Position numbers and translations under genes: made by a program. From contig MNCI01028772.1 of NCBI GenBank assembly GCA_015680685.1, positions 326,892-390,891 on the forward strand: DNA of 64,000 nt, written 5' to 3'. Positions 34,859 through 45,930 of this stretch are shown in pieces. This stretch comes from Gnetum montanum (taxonomy: Eukaryota; Streptophyta; Gnetopsida; Gnetales; Gnetaceae). The stretch's first letter is position 1, and each line of letters starts with the position of its first letter. The notes under the pieces were generated by a model that was given only the letters and a program-made list of their open reading frames with translations, ran no database searches and was not told where the DNA came from.

Positions 34859-35939
34859 TGAAAGAAAAACAGTAAAAGCAAGCATCAAAGACAAACTTCC
34901 TTTCAAAAGCAATCAAGAGGACAAACCAGTTTCAAGTTTGAAGTAGAATAGTGGATTTTGTAGCTTCAGGGTGTTGACGTCAAAAAGAGGTGCGGTGCTG
35001 AAAAATGTTTTCAAAATATTCGCAAAGCCTGTCCGAAACCGTAGTAGCGGTGTAGTACATTTTTGCCTACCTTAGCAAACCAAAAGGTTATGGATTTAGA
35101 GGCTGCCTCTTCATTCAGCAAACTGGTACCAGTAGATAAAAGAATTTTTGCAACAAGCAGTCCAAACAAATTTACCCGTAGTTGTGAGGTCCAATGGAAA
35201 ATGAGGGCACGCAGACATTCAACCACGGTAAAGTGAACAGACATGTTCTGTTTACATATTTGGTCAAGATTCCATTTGTTTTGGGTTGCAAAAGTAGTGC
35301 TCAGGTTTACAATAGCATATGGAACTCATGCCGTTTTTACGGAATCTGTTTCCTGTCAGACACAAAGTCATTTAAATTGCATGAACATAATCGGTCGTGT
35401 ACAAGTAATTTTGTTTTTATCTGTCACCTGGTAGCGAAAGCTGCCTAAGTCTCCTAAACGTCAAAAAAAATGTTATACCATGCTTTTAACTTTTTTTTAA
35501 AACTATATTTAATCTCAATTCCAAAGCTACATGCTGCCGACCGTAAAACTTTTTTCAAATCCGCAATCCTTGAATGTTCGAGATCATAAACTTTATGCTG
35601 CCTGTTTCCGCCGTTTCTAAGTTTGAAAAAACACGCAAGACAACGTTGCTACTTGTTGACGGATGAACAAAGGAATTGGTGCTTAATTTACTACTCTCTA
35701 CCCAAGTCAAAGCCATTAATGTGAACGTTCTTGTCATCCATCACCTCTCTTACTTTGACCATGACATTGGTTAGTGAAATTGTCCACGTCGCAGCTACTT
35801 GTACACTGTTTGTGCTAAGGAGGTTACCTAAAAATTGGTGTTAATTAACCATCGTCTAGGCTTGATAGGTGTTAATTATAGCATAAGTGCAAATGTACAT
35901 ATGAATATTAAATGTTATAAAAATAGATAAATTGCATAT
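34859..35939. other. Sequence between element F and the RTE fragment, nothing recognised
   Basis: No gene is supported. Base composition is less AT-skewed than the surrounding decayed repeats, and no boundary motifs were found. Frames at 35011-35244 and 35194-35448 overlap on opposite strands and neither resembles a known family. Confidence 0.35.
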
Positions 35940-36240
35940 TTAGATTTGGAGTGGTTTTTGTTGCAAATAATTGATAAAAATGTCATTTTAGATGGTTTGG
36001 TCATATTCAAAGAAGATTAAGAAATGAGCTCCTTTGAAAAAGTTGTCTCATCACAACTCCAAAAAGCCATTGAAAGAAATAGAAAAAAGACATGGAAAAG
36101 AAATTGAAGATGATATGAAAAATTTGCAAATAAATAAAATTGAACTCTTAAAAAGATGAATGGAAAAAAGGAACTCATGTAGCCAAGTCCATATTGTTAG
36201 AAATAAGTAAAATGTTTATTGTTATTACTAATCATCATTC
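35940..36240 (+). mobile_element. RTE-type LINE, 3' fragment (copy 2)
   Basis: It reads FRWFGHIQRRLRNE, then KPLKEI.KKTWKRN, KFANK, and ends with TCATGTAGCCAAGTCCATAT followed by GTTATTGTTATTAC. It is co-linear with the last third of 20640-21130. The tail is a short-repeat tract as expected for RTE. Confidence 0.65.
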
Positions 36241-36276
36241 ACCATAGAATAGCAGATAACATGTAACTATTCTAGT

Positions 36277-36489
36277 AGATGAAGTCCAAGTTAGCCAACT
36301 TTGTCAATGCAACCCCATCAATGCATCCTTGGATGCAAAGGTGCATATGCATCACCGCTAAGTTTCTATAAGCCTATAAATATGTGAACATCCACCACAT
36401 ATTCATCATCATTTGGTCAATAGTGTAACTAAACTGTTGCAATTTTCTTTCGTAATCTTAGCAAATCATCAGTGAGTGCTCACAACATG
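36277..36489 (+). repeat. 5' LTR of element C, left part
   Basis: It reads AGATGAAGTCCAAGTTAGCC, CATCAATGCATCCTTGGATG, GGTGCATATGCATC and the TATA region AGCCTATAAATATGTG. It matches 53240-53490. It is interrupted at 36489 by element A and continues at 44724. Confidence 0.88.
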
Positions 36490-37069
36490 TGATGAGTGGC
36501 GAGGTACCCCTACACTTAACCATATGAATACGAGCGTTTCACGCACAATCCGGTTGAACTCTGCAGACAAACTAGTTGTGGTATCTAGACAATTATCCTT
36601 AGGTCGCAGTTTGNACCATTGGGATTACCAAGCACAGATCCTAGGTACGCTACTGGGTTACCAAGTAGTCACACTTAAATGCTCGTAATCAAGTCGTACT
36701 CATTCCATGTTTAACAGGAGTTTAGGGTGAGAAGATATTAACTAAGAAAGCAGTAAATAACAATTAATTAAATGATTAAGCTAAGTGAATGCTACAATGA
36801 TGAAGTAATCTTAATCTTTATTTCCGGTCATGTGCGTGTCCAAGTACATCACACTCGAATAAAGGATGCCGTACAATTACAATCACCACATTGCGGGCAT
36901 ACACTAGGAGGAAAAGGGTTGAGAGGAAAATGAAAACTAAAATCAAAACTAACTCTAAAACTGACTGACTGCCTACCTCTTATTTATAGATGAGGAGACA
37001 AGCTGTGATATCATGTACACGATATCGCAGCTGACGCGATATCGTGGTGGAAAAAATTGTGACTCATCA
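36490..37069 (-). repeat. 3' LTR of element A, internally shortened (580 bp)
   Basis: The ends TGATGAGTGG and GACTCATCA match the 5' LTR. It is about 231 bp shorter, and the missing piece coincides with a single n at 36614 (GCAGTTTG-n-ACCATTGGGA). The shortening may be an assembly join rather than a true deletion. U3 palindromes at 37005-37050 keep the order single, then two joined by GTAC. Confidence 0.88.
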
Positions 37070-37079
37070 TACCCCCACG
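37070..37079 (-). other. Polypurine tract of element A
   Basis: The minus strand reads CGTGGGGGTA directly before the 3' LTR start TGATGAGTC. Confidence 0.75.
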
Positions 37080-37250
37080 ACTGAGTGAAAACTCGTCCTC
37101 GAGTTATAGTGAGAACAAGCTCCATTGATTACACAGTGGATAGGTACCGGATTATTGGATGGCAAAAATGGGTTTATGCCGCAATGTGGAATCAAAACAA
37201 GATTAAGACACAACACAAAGAATGTGCTACAACTACAAAATTGGTGGAAC

Positions 37251-40027
37251 TCATGTAGTTCTTGGTGGTGGTGGCTCCTCCATAGGTGCTTTCCCCTTAT
37301 CTTGTGCTTCAAGTCTTGGGACTCGATGGTGCTGAAGTATGGCTTGGAGTTTCTCCTCTTCGGTGTAGGGATCTTGTGCCGTCCATGCTAGTGTTCCGAT
37401 GTTTGATGGAGTTGGCACCTTCCACAGATAGGGTAGTTGTGGAAACATTTGATTGGCCTTGACATACCAAGCCGTGAATACTCGTCATTCCTCATCGTAG
37501 GCTCTGGCTTTATCTTTGTATTCTTGAAAATCCACAAGCCATCGAGCCAAATCTATTCCAACACCTTTTTTTCCTTGGTAGCTTGCTTTCACCACCTCAA
37601 GTTTAGAATTTGCAATCTCCAGTTTTTGCAACATCTTCTTGCGTTCTGCAAATTCTGTTTCATATTTGATGTGGGTGGTAGCTACCTGTTGCTCAAGCTC
37701 TATTCTTGGGTGCCTTGCTATTAACATGGCAAGGTTGGCATACCGCAAGTATGCCAACTCCATGTATTTTGTAAGATCTTTGATCTGCAGGTTCCGGTTA
37801 TTAATTTCCACCTAGTGGGTAAATGCATATGTGTCCAATGTGGCCCACCAATCAGTGTGTTGAGCACTGATAGCATTGATGTGGACCTTGGTCATATGGA
37901 TCTCTTTCTCAAGGATCTGTTTGTACATTCCCACCTGGTCCCGGAAGTGCTCCTTTAGCCTTTCATGCCGTTTAGCCTCATTTTGCCATGCGCTTATTTC
38001 AATAGCTGTCTTTTGCTGGATGACACGTACCTCCTTCATTGAGAGGGTTCGATTCTCCCTGGCTAAGCAACTCATGTCTTGGTTGACCCAGATGAATTTT
38101 TCTCGTAGCTAATGGAAATGCTCTTCGAGAACATTCTTTTGCTTCTCCATAGAAGTCAACCGAAGGTTGTTAGCAACAAGCTGCTTGTTTTCCTCATGTA
38201 AGGCTTTGAGTGCCTTAATATGCACATGAGTTTGCGCCTATGCTGCAGAGGCATCCCAAACAACCTTCTCTTTTTCTTTAGCCACCTTTTTATTCTCTGT
38301 TAGTAGCTTAGTTAGTTGCTCAGTTTTGAAATTGTCCAGCTAGTCTACGGGAACAAATTACAAAAGGTACCATTGTGTTGCTTGTAGGGCCATGAGATTT
38401 CTTGTAATTTCTACACCTCTGCTTTAGCATGCTTGACCCTTGCTTCTGTTAAGAATAGCTTCCCCTTAGTGGAAATGAGATCTAATTGAATTACTATAAC
38501 ATCTTGAGGGATGTCAAACAGGGACATCATTATTTGTCTTGTTTGTAGTAATCGATCAAGTGCATCCTCATGTTCTATAGGAGTCATTGAGGTTCCGGCC
38601 AAAGTTTGAGCATCTCGTGCTCCCGTGAGATCTGTCGATGGTACAACAGGTACATTGAATGATTCTTTAATGTGTTCTGCGACCACTTCTATGACTCCCT
38701 CTACATCCTAGTGTTGCATGACCACCATTGTGGCCCCTTCACTAGTTTCTAATTGCACTTGGAAAGATGTAGCATTTCCTAAGATCTGTTGTGACCAAAT
38801 ACTCTCCCCTCCTCCTGTATGGATGGACACTTCACCCCTTGCGCGATCCAAAGAAACCGTGGGCTGTATGGCATCGTCAATGATGCGGAAGAGATTTGCA
38901 TCATCACGACTTCCCCAACTGACTATCTCAATGATGGCCCTTAGATGGCTCATCGATGGTCTGTAATCTTACGGTGGCGGCGGTTGATCCTAGCCCATGC
39001 TAGGCCCTACCTATTGTTGGCTAGGTCTCGTACTTAGAAATTGGCTGGGTCCTGCAAGTTGAGTTGTAGTTGGTTCAGCCGTTGGTTCTTCCTTTTGTTC
39101 TAGTCCTAACGTCTCACTAGTGATTTTCCTTGCAGCTGGTGGCTTTAACAATTCAACATATGAAGCATTTTGGGCTTTTCGGAGGACATCATTAGTGTAT
39201 CCCCTAATACTAGCACATCGGCATAGCTTCCTGATAAGGCAAGGGAAAGGCAACACCATCTTCCTTGTCTTCTGTTCCTCGAACCACCTCAGGATCTCCG
39301 TAAGGTATAGATGAGGCAGGTTAGCATTAACCTTTCCCATCAGCACTGCACATGCCCTTGCCGCATATGTTGAGATCCTTTTTAAGCCCTTCATGGGAAA
39401 GAGGTGAATTTTGAAATAGATCCTTTCTTCCGTCGTTGGCTCTCCAAATGTCTTATTCCTGCCATATGCCCTTTCCAACCAAAATTGTCACACATCGAGG
39501 TCTAAATGGATAGACAACTGAGCAACCTAGAGCCCTATATTTGGAATGTTTAGTACTTCCGAAATGGCTTGTGTGGAGAAATCAACTGTCACACCACAAA
39601 TATTAATAGTGGTGCCTTATTCTCCATTGTGCTAGAATTGGTACATCTCCCCTAGGTACCAGGCGTCGCTTTCAGAGAGGGTAGGCCATAAGGGAGACCC
39701 TTTGAGGTGATCCCTAATAGCCTTAGGAGCAAACTCTGCAAAAGATTCAAAATTTAATTCCACAATCACTGCAGTGAATGTGGACCTTTCGTGGATAGCC
39801 TGAACATAATCCTGGGGCAATGTGAGATGTTGTCCTTGTTCAGGCACTGCAGCAGCTCCTCCTTCTACTTGCTCAAACTATACAGTAGGAGGGTCCTCTT
39901 GATGAATGCTAAATGATTATTCCTCCTGCTCCGCATGTTGTCCAGCAAGGACTTGCTCTTCGCCTCTCCTAGATCGTTTACTTCCACCTTGAGTGGGACC
40001 TTCCCATTGTCCATGTTTTGGGGCCAT
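37251..40027 (-). pseudogene. ORF2 of element A (plant-transposon-like domain plus coiled coil)
   Basis: The frame starts at ATG 40027 (MAPKHGQWEGPTQGGSKRSR) and ends at 37251 (EEPPPPRTT). The N-terminal domain (about 39850-39010) has FESFAEFAPKAIRDHLKGSP, LWPTLSESDAWYLGEMYQF, then GTTINICGVTVDFSTQAISE and VLNIPNIGL, followed by RIYFKIHLFPMKGLKRISTY and a Cys-containing LIRKLCRCASIRGYTNDVLR. The pattern 'aromatic-rich helix, then VRG..V.FS...I...L.LP' is what I know from the putative plant transposon protein domain (PF20167) in Athila-like elements; this is recognition, not a search. The C-terminal half (about 38650-37480) is rich in Glu, Gln, Lys and Leu heptads, which suggests a coiled coil. 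It is broken by about ten stops and frameshifts. The product's role is unknown. Confidence 0.65.
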
Positions 40028-40503
40028 CTACAATTACACGGGGCCAAGCATTAGTATGATTGTCTCTGAAGTTAAGTTATACCTTACTACTTGGCTTAAT
40101 TAATTGATTGTTTTATTTCCGTGTGATGTTTCCTGAATGATTATAATAGTGGGTTCTTTTTACTTAGGTGGTTTCCAATTTTAGTTTCCCAATGTACCTA
40201 AGGGGATTCAATTAATTTCGGCACAATTATTCTAAATGTTATAGCTAATTACCCTTGATAATGTCCTTCGGGCAATAATAAATTCCAAAAAAAATAGGTG
40301 CTATTCGGCGGGTGTCCCTCCCCCATGACTAAGCTGAACACTCCGAGTTCAAGCAAGTTCAGACAGAATAAAAATCAGAGTAGCAACGAGCGAGATATAG
40401 GTAGAAAAGCAAAGGTCTCACACTGTCAAGTCGTAGAGAAAAATTTGAAAAACTCCCCCTCATGATTTGTGAAAAATGATGTTAAGTGTTGTGGGGGGTC
40501 GCC

Positions 40504-40563
40504 TTTTTATAGGTTATAGGGATGTGATATCACATACGATACATTGCGTATGCGATATCGCGG
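40504..40563 (-). promoter_or_regulatory. Internal promoter-like cluster upstream of ORF2 in element A
   Basis: On the minus strand, GCGATATCGCATACGC and GTATGTGATATCACAT (40523-40563) precede CCTATAAAAAGG (TATA 40504-40511), about 480 bases before the ORF2 start. The GATATC-centred motifs are those of this element's LTR U3 (44650-44700). The TATA box and the following GGAGTTTTTCAAATTTTT and TCATGGGGGA stretches are homologous to element B at 606-775. An internal transcription start for ORF2 is inferred. Confidence 0.5.
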
Positions 40564-40877
40564 CCTAACAATGTTTAGGCCCAAGGGAAAATACTAAATT
40601 TTGAGGGGTTTTTTGGAAATTAATAATGGAAATTAAGGACATGTGGTAGGTGTTTCAAGGTTCTAGGGTAATTTAACTTGTTTCGAAGGCATGAATAAAG
40701 ATAGGTGGGTGGACTTTATCAATAAGGGCCTCGGATGGTAGAGAAAAAGGCTATGTAATGGTACATAGGAACGTAATTATTCAGAGGCATAATAGTAGGG
40801 AAAGAATATTGTGGAAAATATGCTAAGGGTAAGAAATGGTGTGTGTGAGCTGTGTCATAAGTGAAAATTACAAAAGA

Positions 40878-40936
40878 TTACACAAGTGGGTCCTCCCTAA
40901 AGCATGTTCCAACCAATAATGCCCTTGTGTAACCAC
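40878..40936 (-). other. Conserved non-coding block of element A (copy)
   Basis: The minus strand reads AAGGGCATTATTGGTTGGAA, CATGCTTTAGGGAGGACCCA, CTTGTGTAA. It aligns with the blocks in B, C, E1 and E3. Confidence 0.6.
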
Positions 40937-41990
40937 ACCTAAAAGTGTTTGTGGGCACTCAAAGGGTTAAGTGTAATCCACATTGGTTCCACAAAACACA
41001 CACATGTAAATATCACCAAAATGAGGTAAGAATTCTATGCTATACAAGACATGAGCTACAATTACATGAACAACGAGATGAGACAGAATATAGAAGGGAT
41101 TGTAGAGATTGGGACATGAGGTAACTAACCCAGGGCATAATGAATCCTGCGTGTAAAGCATGATTAATGTGTCATTAACCCATCATTCCAAGATCAGGAC
41201 CAAGTCCATTCCTCTAATCAGTGACATCACATTGTTTCATCCCATGATGAGCAACTATGAGAGTACCATAATAACAAGGCGTACGATCACTTGGCATTTT
41301 ATTCAAGGGAGGAGTGATTTTTGTTTTGTGGCACTTTTCTTTTCATTTTTATTTTCTTTCCTTTTTTTTCCTTACTAAATCTAGAGAAGCTACCAACCTT
41401 TAGGCATGGGTGCATGTCTTTCTAGTGGGACCCCCTAGAATAGCATTAGATTTTTGAGTGCCCTTTTGATTGCTCTTACTCCCATTTTTTGTTAGATCTA
41501 CAAAGATCTTAGTACAACCACATTGCATGATAACTCCCACAGATTTCACCAAAGAGAATCCTCAAGTCCCCTTGATGTCACACCCTAATCATTCCCTCTT
41601 GGTCCATCCTTCTTCATTCTAGGTACAATGAACACAAAATTAATTTTAAGTTTTAAGAATGTCAAGAATATCATTGTACCCTTGACAAAACCTCTTAATT
41701 ATAGAATGGATAAGTCGATGTAATGGGCTCACTATCCAAATAATTGATCACTTGAGACTCGATGACATAGAACACACCTCAACCAATGAGCCACATGAGT
41801 GTTTTATTCGTAGATGAGATTACTTATAAAAACACAAAGATACAAAAAGACAAAAAGATAAAACAAGAAATTAAAAAATGAAAAACTAGAAAACAAAAAG
41901 TTGTAAAATTAAAGAAAATGAAAAGTATTTATTAATCCTGCTTGCTATTAAAATGGGGGATATCCCCCATAACTAAACGGTTGAGCATGG
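40937..41990 (-). other. Non-coding interior of element A
   Basis: It is co-linear with 31111-32095 of E3. It includes A-rich (41820-41930) and T-rich (41320-41385) runs. No coding sequence is supported. Confidence 0.55.
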
Positions 41991-43500
41991 CAAGGATTAA
42001 TTATTGAAAGATGAGGATCCTTGCATGTTGCAAATATTGGAGCTTGCTCATACTTACCCCATTTGGGTTCACACACTTGATTATAGTAAGCATAGTGGGG
42101 CAATTTATAGGATGTGGCTTTCGGATAACGAGTTGACCCACTATGATGATTGGGACCATAAGATGGTATGCAAGGATCGAGATGTTTCCTTCCATGGTTG
42201 TGTTCATTGGGCCGTATGGTTGTTGGAGTGTTGATTGGTGGCCTTGATAAAGTAACATGAGGTGTTGGGTTCGAAGAGAAGGATGCCCCATAGTGTTGGA
42301 CTTATGCTGAGTTGGAGGATGTAGTGGCCTTGGAATTATGTTGTCCCTTCCTAGGGTCATTCCTAAAGAAATGATGCCTTCGATGTTGCTGAGGTCTCTC
42401 ACTGCTGTTGGCAATAGTAGTACAAGTAACATTTGGGGGTTGTTGCTGTGGTGCAGACACCTTAGGAACAATTGCTGGCAATGTAGAAGGATGAAAAGGA
42501 TGAGAATGTTGAAAATTAGGAGAAGTGTAAGGTGCACAAGGCGATGGTTGTGTTGAGGACATGGGCTGATAGTATTGAGGAGAATGGTAATGTGGCGAGA
42601 TAGAGTATGTTGACCCAGTTGAGGAAACAGGATGTTGAACTAGGTAAGCATTTAGATTCGAATGGTATGAAGGGTGTCTCTAGTTTAGGGGTGGTTTCCC
42701 GCACAACTGGGATTGTTGCCACTATAATCAAACATAGTATCTCTGTACAAACTCTAGATGTAACGCGTTCCCCCAATGCTCATATAAATGTAACAAGATT
42801 GGGCACTGGCCCTTGGGGTGATCGTACAAGAAAATGTTGCATTCATATGTATGATTGGTAGTTGAGCTATTATTTTCTTCATTGCTTCTTTTCGAATGTC
42901 TACTGATACTTTGTCTTGCTTCTCGGGTTGTCAAAACTCTATCTCTAATGATATCGATATATTCTCCACACTTTTTATGCNNNNNNNNNNNNNNNNNNNN
43001 NNNNNNNNNNNNNNNNNNNNNNNNNNNNNNNNNNNNNNNNNNNNNNNNNNNNNNNNNNNNNNNNNNNNNNNNNNNNNNNNNNNNNNNNNNNNNNNNNNNN
43101 NNNNNNNNNNNNNNNNNNNNNNNNNNNNNNNNNNNNNNNNNNNNNNNNNNNNNNNNNNNNNNNNNNNNNNNNNNNNNNNNNNNNNNNNNNNNNNNNNNNN
43201 NNNNNNNNNNNNNNNNNNNNNNNNNNNNNNNNNNNNNNNNNNNNNNNNNNNNNNNNNNNNNNNNNNNNNNNNNNNNNNNNNNNNNNNNNNNNNNNNNNNN
43301 NNNNNNNNNNNNNNNNNNNNNNNNNNNNNNNNNNNNNNNNNNNNNNNNCTTGGCCAACGAGTGTCATAGGGAAGAGCTTGAGTTTTTGCTAGCCATTATC
43401 AATGTTGTTCCATGTGCAGGCATCGTAGAAGGCTTGTAAATGTTGATTTAGATCTAAGTCATAGCTTCTTGAGAAATTAGGGAAGTTTTTTAAATCAAGC
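41991..43500 (-). pseudogene. Gag of element A, with sequencing gap
   Basis: The right end (43500-43349) encodes gag-core sequence leading to MTLVGQ. 42981-43348 is unknown (N). Left of the gap come HKKCGEYIDIIRDRVLTTRE, ARQSISRHSKRS, then a knuckle with the second Cys altered (CNIFLYDHPKGQC), and a Pro/Gln/Ser-rich linker at 42302-42562 (STQPSPCAPYTSP, VSAPQQQPPNVTCTTIANSS, HHFFRNDPRKGQHN). It is co-linear with the E3 gag. The N-terminal block (about 43500-43800) is more decayed. Confidence 0.7.
42981..43348. other. Assembly gap (368 N)
   Basis: A run of n lies inside element A gag. The homologous interval in E3 (33145-33664) is 520 bases, so the gap length probably does not reflect the true distance unless this copy has a deletion. 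Confidence 0.9.
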
Positions 43501-43888
43501 CTGGGTAGACGGCTCTCTTTACGATGCCTATGGGAGATTCGAATAGCCTCTTGTGTTTGCGTTAGGCTTATAGTGGCCAGTAGGGGTTCATCTTCATCAA
43601 GTAAGTTATGCTTTTGTGCATTGGGATGATGTTGCCTTCATTTATGCTTATAAGAACCCCCCACTTCTAATTGCGTACTCCAATCTTCATTGCCATATAG
43701 TTCGTTGGTTCTCCAATGAACTTCCTTACTAGATGTGGCATTATTATAGTCTTGTAGGAGAGGCATGGTTGTGAAATTATGTGTGAATTTATATGTGACT
43801 TTTTATAATTATTTCTTCGTAAAAGATATATCGTTAATTCCTATACAGCGACCTTGTATGATATAACTAATCTAGATAACTAGCACCA

Positions 43889-43906
43889 TCCCCAGCAATG
43901 GCGCCA
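43889..43906 (-). other. Primer-binding site of element A (tRNA-Asp)
   Basis: The minus strand reads TGGCGCCATTGCTGGGGA, starting two bases after the LTR. It matches 16 of 18 bases of TGGCGCCGTTGCCGGGGA, the complement of the plant tRNA-Asp 3' end. This site is common in the Athila/Tat branch of Ty3 elements. Confidence 0.85.
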
Positions 43907-43907
43907 A

Positions 43908-44718
43908 TGATGAGTGGCGAGGTACCCCTACACTCAACCATATGAATACAAGCATTTCACGCATGATCTGGTTGAACTCCATAGACGGACTAGCTATGGT
44001 ATCTAGATAGTTATCCTTAGGTTGCAGTTCATTGTCTTCCCATCTGGACTAGTGTTAACTTTGGCATGTATGGTTTAGTCTAGATTGAGGTATATGATGT
44101 GTTTCTAACCTAATGCTACTCCTGAAGGAAATGGAAGGTAATATTATCTAAGCTAAGAGAGAAAGGATGAGAGAGAATCTAAGCTAGCCTAAGTGCGATG
44201 AGCATCCGTTCCTCAAGCATCTGTACACATCTTGGACTTCGTGCACGACTACCATTGGGATTACCAAGCACAGATCCTAGATACGCTACTGGGTTACCAA
44301 GTAGTCATACTTAAATGCTCATAATCAAGTCGTACTCATTCCACGTTTAACAGGAGTTTAGGGTGAGAAGATATTAACTAAGAAAACAGTAAATAACAAT
44401 TAATTAAATGATTAAGCTAAGTGAATGCGACAATGATGAAGTAATCTTAATCTTTATTTCTAGTCATGTGCGTGTCCAAGTACATCACACTCGAATAAAG
44501 GATGCCATACAATTACAATCACCACACTACGGGCATACACTGGGAGAAAAAGGGTTGAGAGGAAAATGAAAACTAAAATCAAAACTAACTCTAAAACTGA
44601 CTGACTACTTATCGGAACTGCCTACCTCTTATTTATAGATGAGGAGATAGGCTACGATATCATGTACTCGATATCACGGCTGACGCGATATCGCGGTGGA
44701 CAAAATTACGACTCATCA
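43908..44718 (-). repeat. 5' LTR of element A (811 bp)
   Basis: On the plus strand TGATGAGTGGCGAGGTACCC ... GACTCATCA. On the minus strand the U3 palindromes (CGCGATATCGCGTCAGCC, then two joined by GTAC-type links, 44650-44700) precede the TATA box in CATCTATAAATAAGAGG (about 44630). AATAAAG appears on the minus strand near 44450. Confidence 0.92.
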
Positions 44719-44723
44719 ACATG

Positions 44724-45363
44724 GATTGGAATAAATTGTACAACGTCTAATTTGAGTGACATTGTACTTGGACACATTCCATGAATGCTAATACAATTAA
44801 TATTGATTCATATTTAGTACAACATTTTGACTTAGAATAGATTTTATTTCAATGTAATTTACTATTCATGTACTTAGTAAATATTTACATTTCTATGTAC
44901 GATAATCAATTAATGGAATGAACATGACTAGTTTTGAGTGTAAACATGTATTTACTAGGTAATCCTAGTAGCATTATTTCTTGGTTCACCTAGTAGCATA
45001 GCGCTTGGTATTCCCAACAATGGATATGTGAGTTTAGGACGTGTATGGCAAGCTAGGTTCAGACACTCATCACCTTTAGGATAGTTTCAGATTTAATTTT
45101 ATTATTAATTAGATTAAATAATTAACTTCTATGTTATTATTCAGTTTAGTTAAGGCCCCAACAACATTAATGATCATATGCCTCACTTTGGACTAAACCA
45201 TATGTGATAAAGCTACCACTAGTCCAAGTGAGAAGACAACAACCTATGATTAATGCTTAACAATCTAGATATCACACTAGTTCCATCCATAGAATTTGAC
45301 CAGATTACATGTGAATGCTTGTGATTCATATGGTTGGATGTAGGGGATACCCATTGCTCATCA
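44724..45363 (+). repeat. 5' LTR of element C, right part
   Basis: It continues the LTR from 36489 after removal of element A and one ACATG. It matches 53490-54107 (GTGACATTGTACTTG, GATTCATATT, ATAATCATATGCCTCACTTT) and ends GCTCATCA at 45363. The next bases, TAGCATTGTTTGCTAGAAA from 45365, fit a decayed tRNA-Asp primer site. Confidence 0.88.
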
Positions 45364-45499
45364 TTAGCATTGTTTGCTAGAAAATGATGCTAGTGATCTA
45401 GATTAGTGATATTATAAACAATCACTATAAAAGTAGTAAAAATTTATCTTTTAGGAAATATTAATATTTTAAGTCACACACACATTATTAATTGAAAAC

Positions 45500-45930
45500 A
45501 TGTCTTCTTCACATAGGATTAATAGTCCATCACACAATGAGAACACTGATAGAAGAAATAATAGGATCTATATTGAAAAGAATTGGAGTGAACCACTATA
45601 AGTAGGGGTCTCATATGTTCATTCAAACCCTTACTATATTCAAAGACTATGTTCAACTATCTTGGAAAACCTTGATGGGGATGGAACAAGTCCTAGAACA
45701 AGAAGAGCCTTAAGGCTTAGAACCTTCTACAAACCTAGAAAAGATGAACCAAGGGATCATAGGGGGATATATAGGAGCCATGGTGATTCTCTTAGTTCAC
45801 CATCTTCTTCTTCATCTTCAGCATCTAGTTCTGACAAAATTGAATGCAGGTATGAAGATACAGCTCCACTAAGAAATCATGATAGAGATAGAAATAGGGA
45901 TCAACAACATGAAACAAGGTGCCACAGGAG
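45500..45930 (+). pseudogene. Gag N-terminus of element C
   Basis: ATG 45500 (MSSSHRINSPSHNENTDRRN) leads to SYVHSNPYYIQRLCSTILEN, then LDGDGTSPRTRRALRLRTFY and a Ser-rich then Asp/Arg-rich stretch. One stop occurs near 45599. It parallels the N-terminus of E1 gag, including the Ser-rich segment. It is cut at 45930 by the Copia-like insertion. Confidence 0.6.

Larger units (their letters stand above)
36490..44718 (-). mobile_element. Element A: complete minus-strand gag/ORF2 element, TSD ACATG
   Basis: It is flanked by ACATG at 36485-36489 and 44719-44723. The 5' LTR is 43908-44718 and the 3' LTR 36490-37069. From right to left it holds the primer-binding site, gag (with a 368-base N gap), linker, non-coding region with conserved block, internal promoter cluster, ORF2 and polypurine tract. 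It is the most complete copy in the window. No RT, RNase H or integrase was seen in the roughly 6.8 kb interior. Confidence 0.93.

Noticed and set aside
35011-35448. Frames on both strands in the unclassified spacer
   Set aside because: They overlap each other in opposite directions, have no recognisable domain and no splice or promoter support.
42728-43439. Long frames through the N gap on both strands
   Set aside because: Openness is created by unknown bases; only the flanking minus-strand gag sequence is real.
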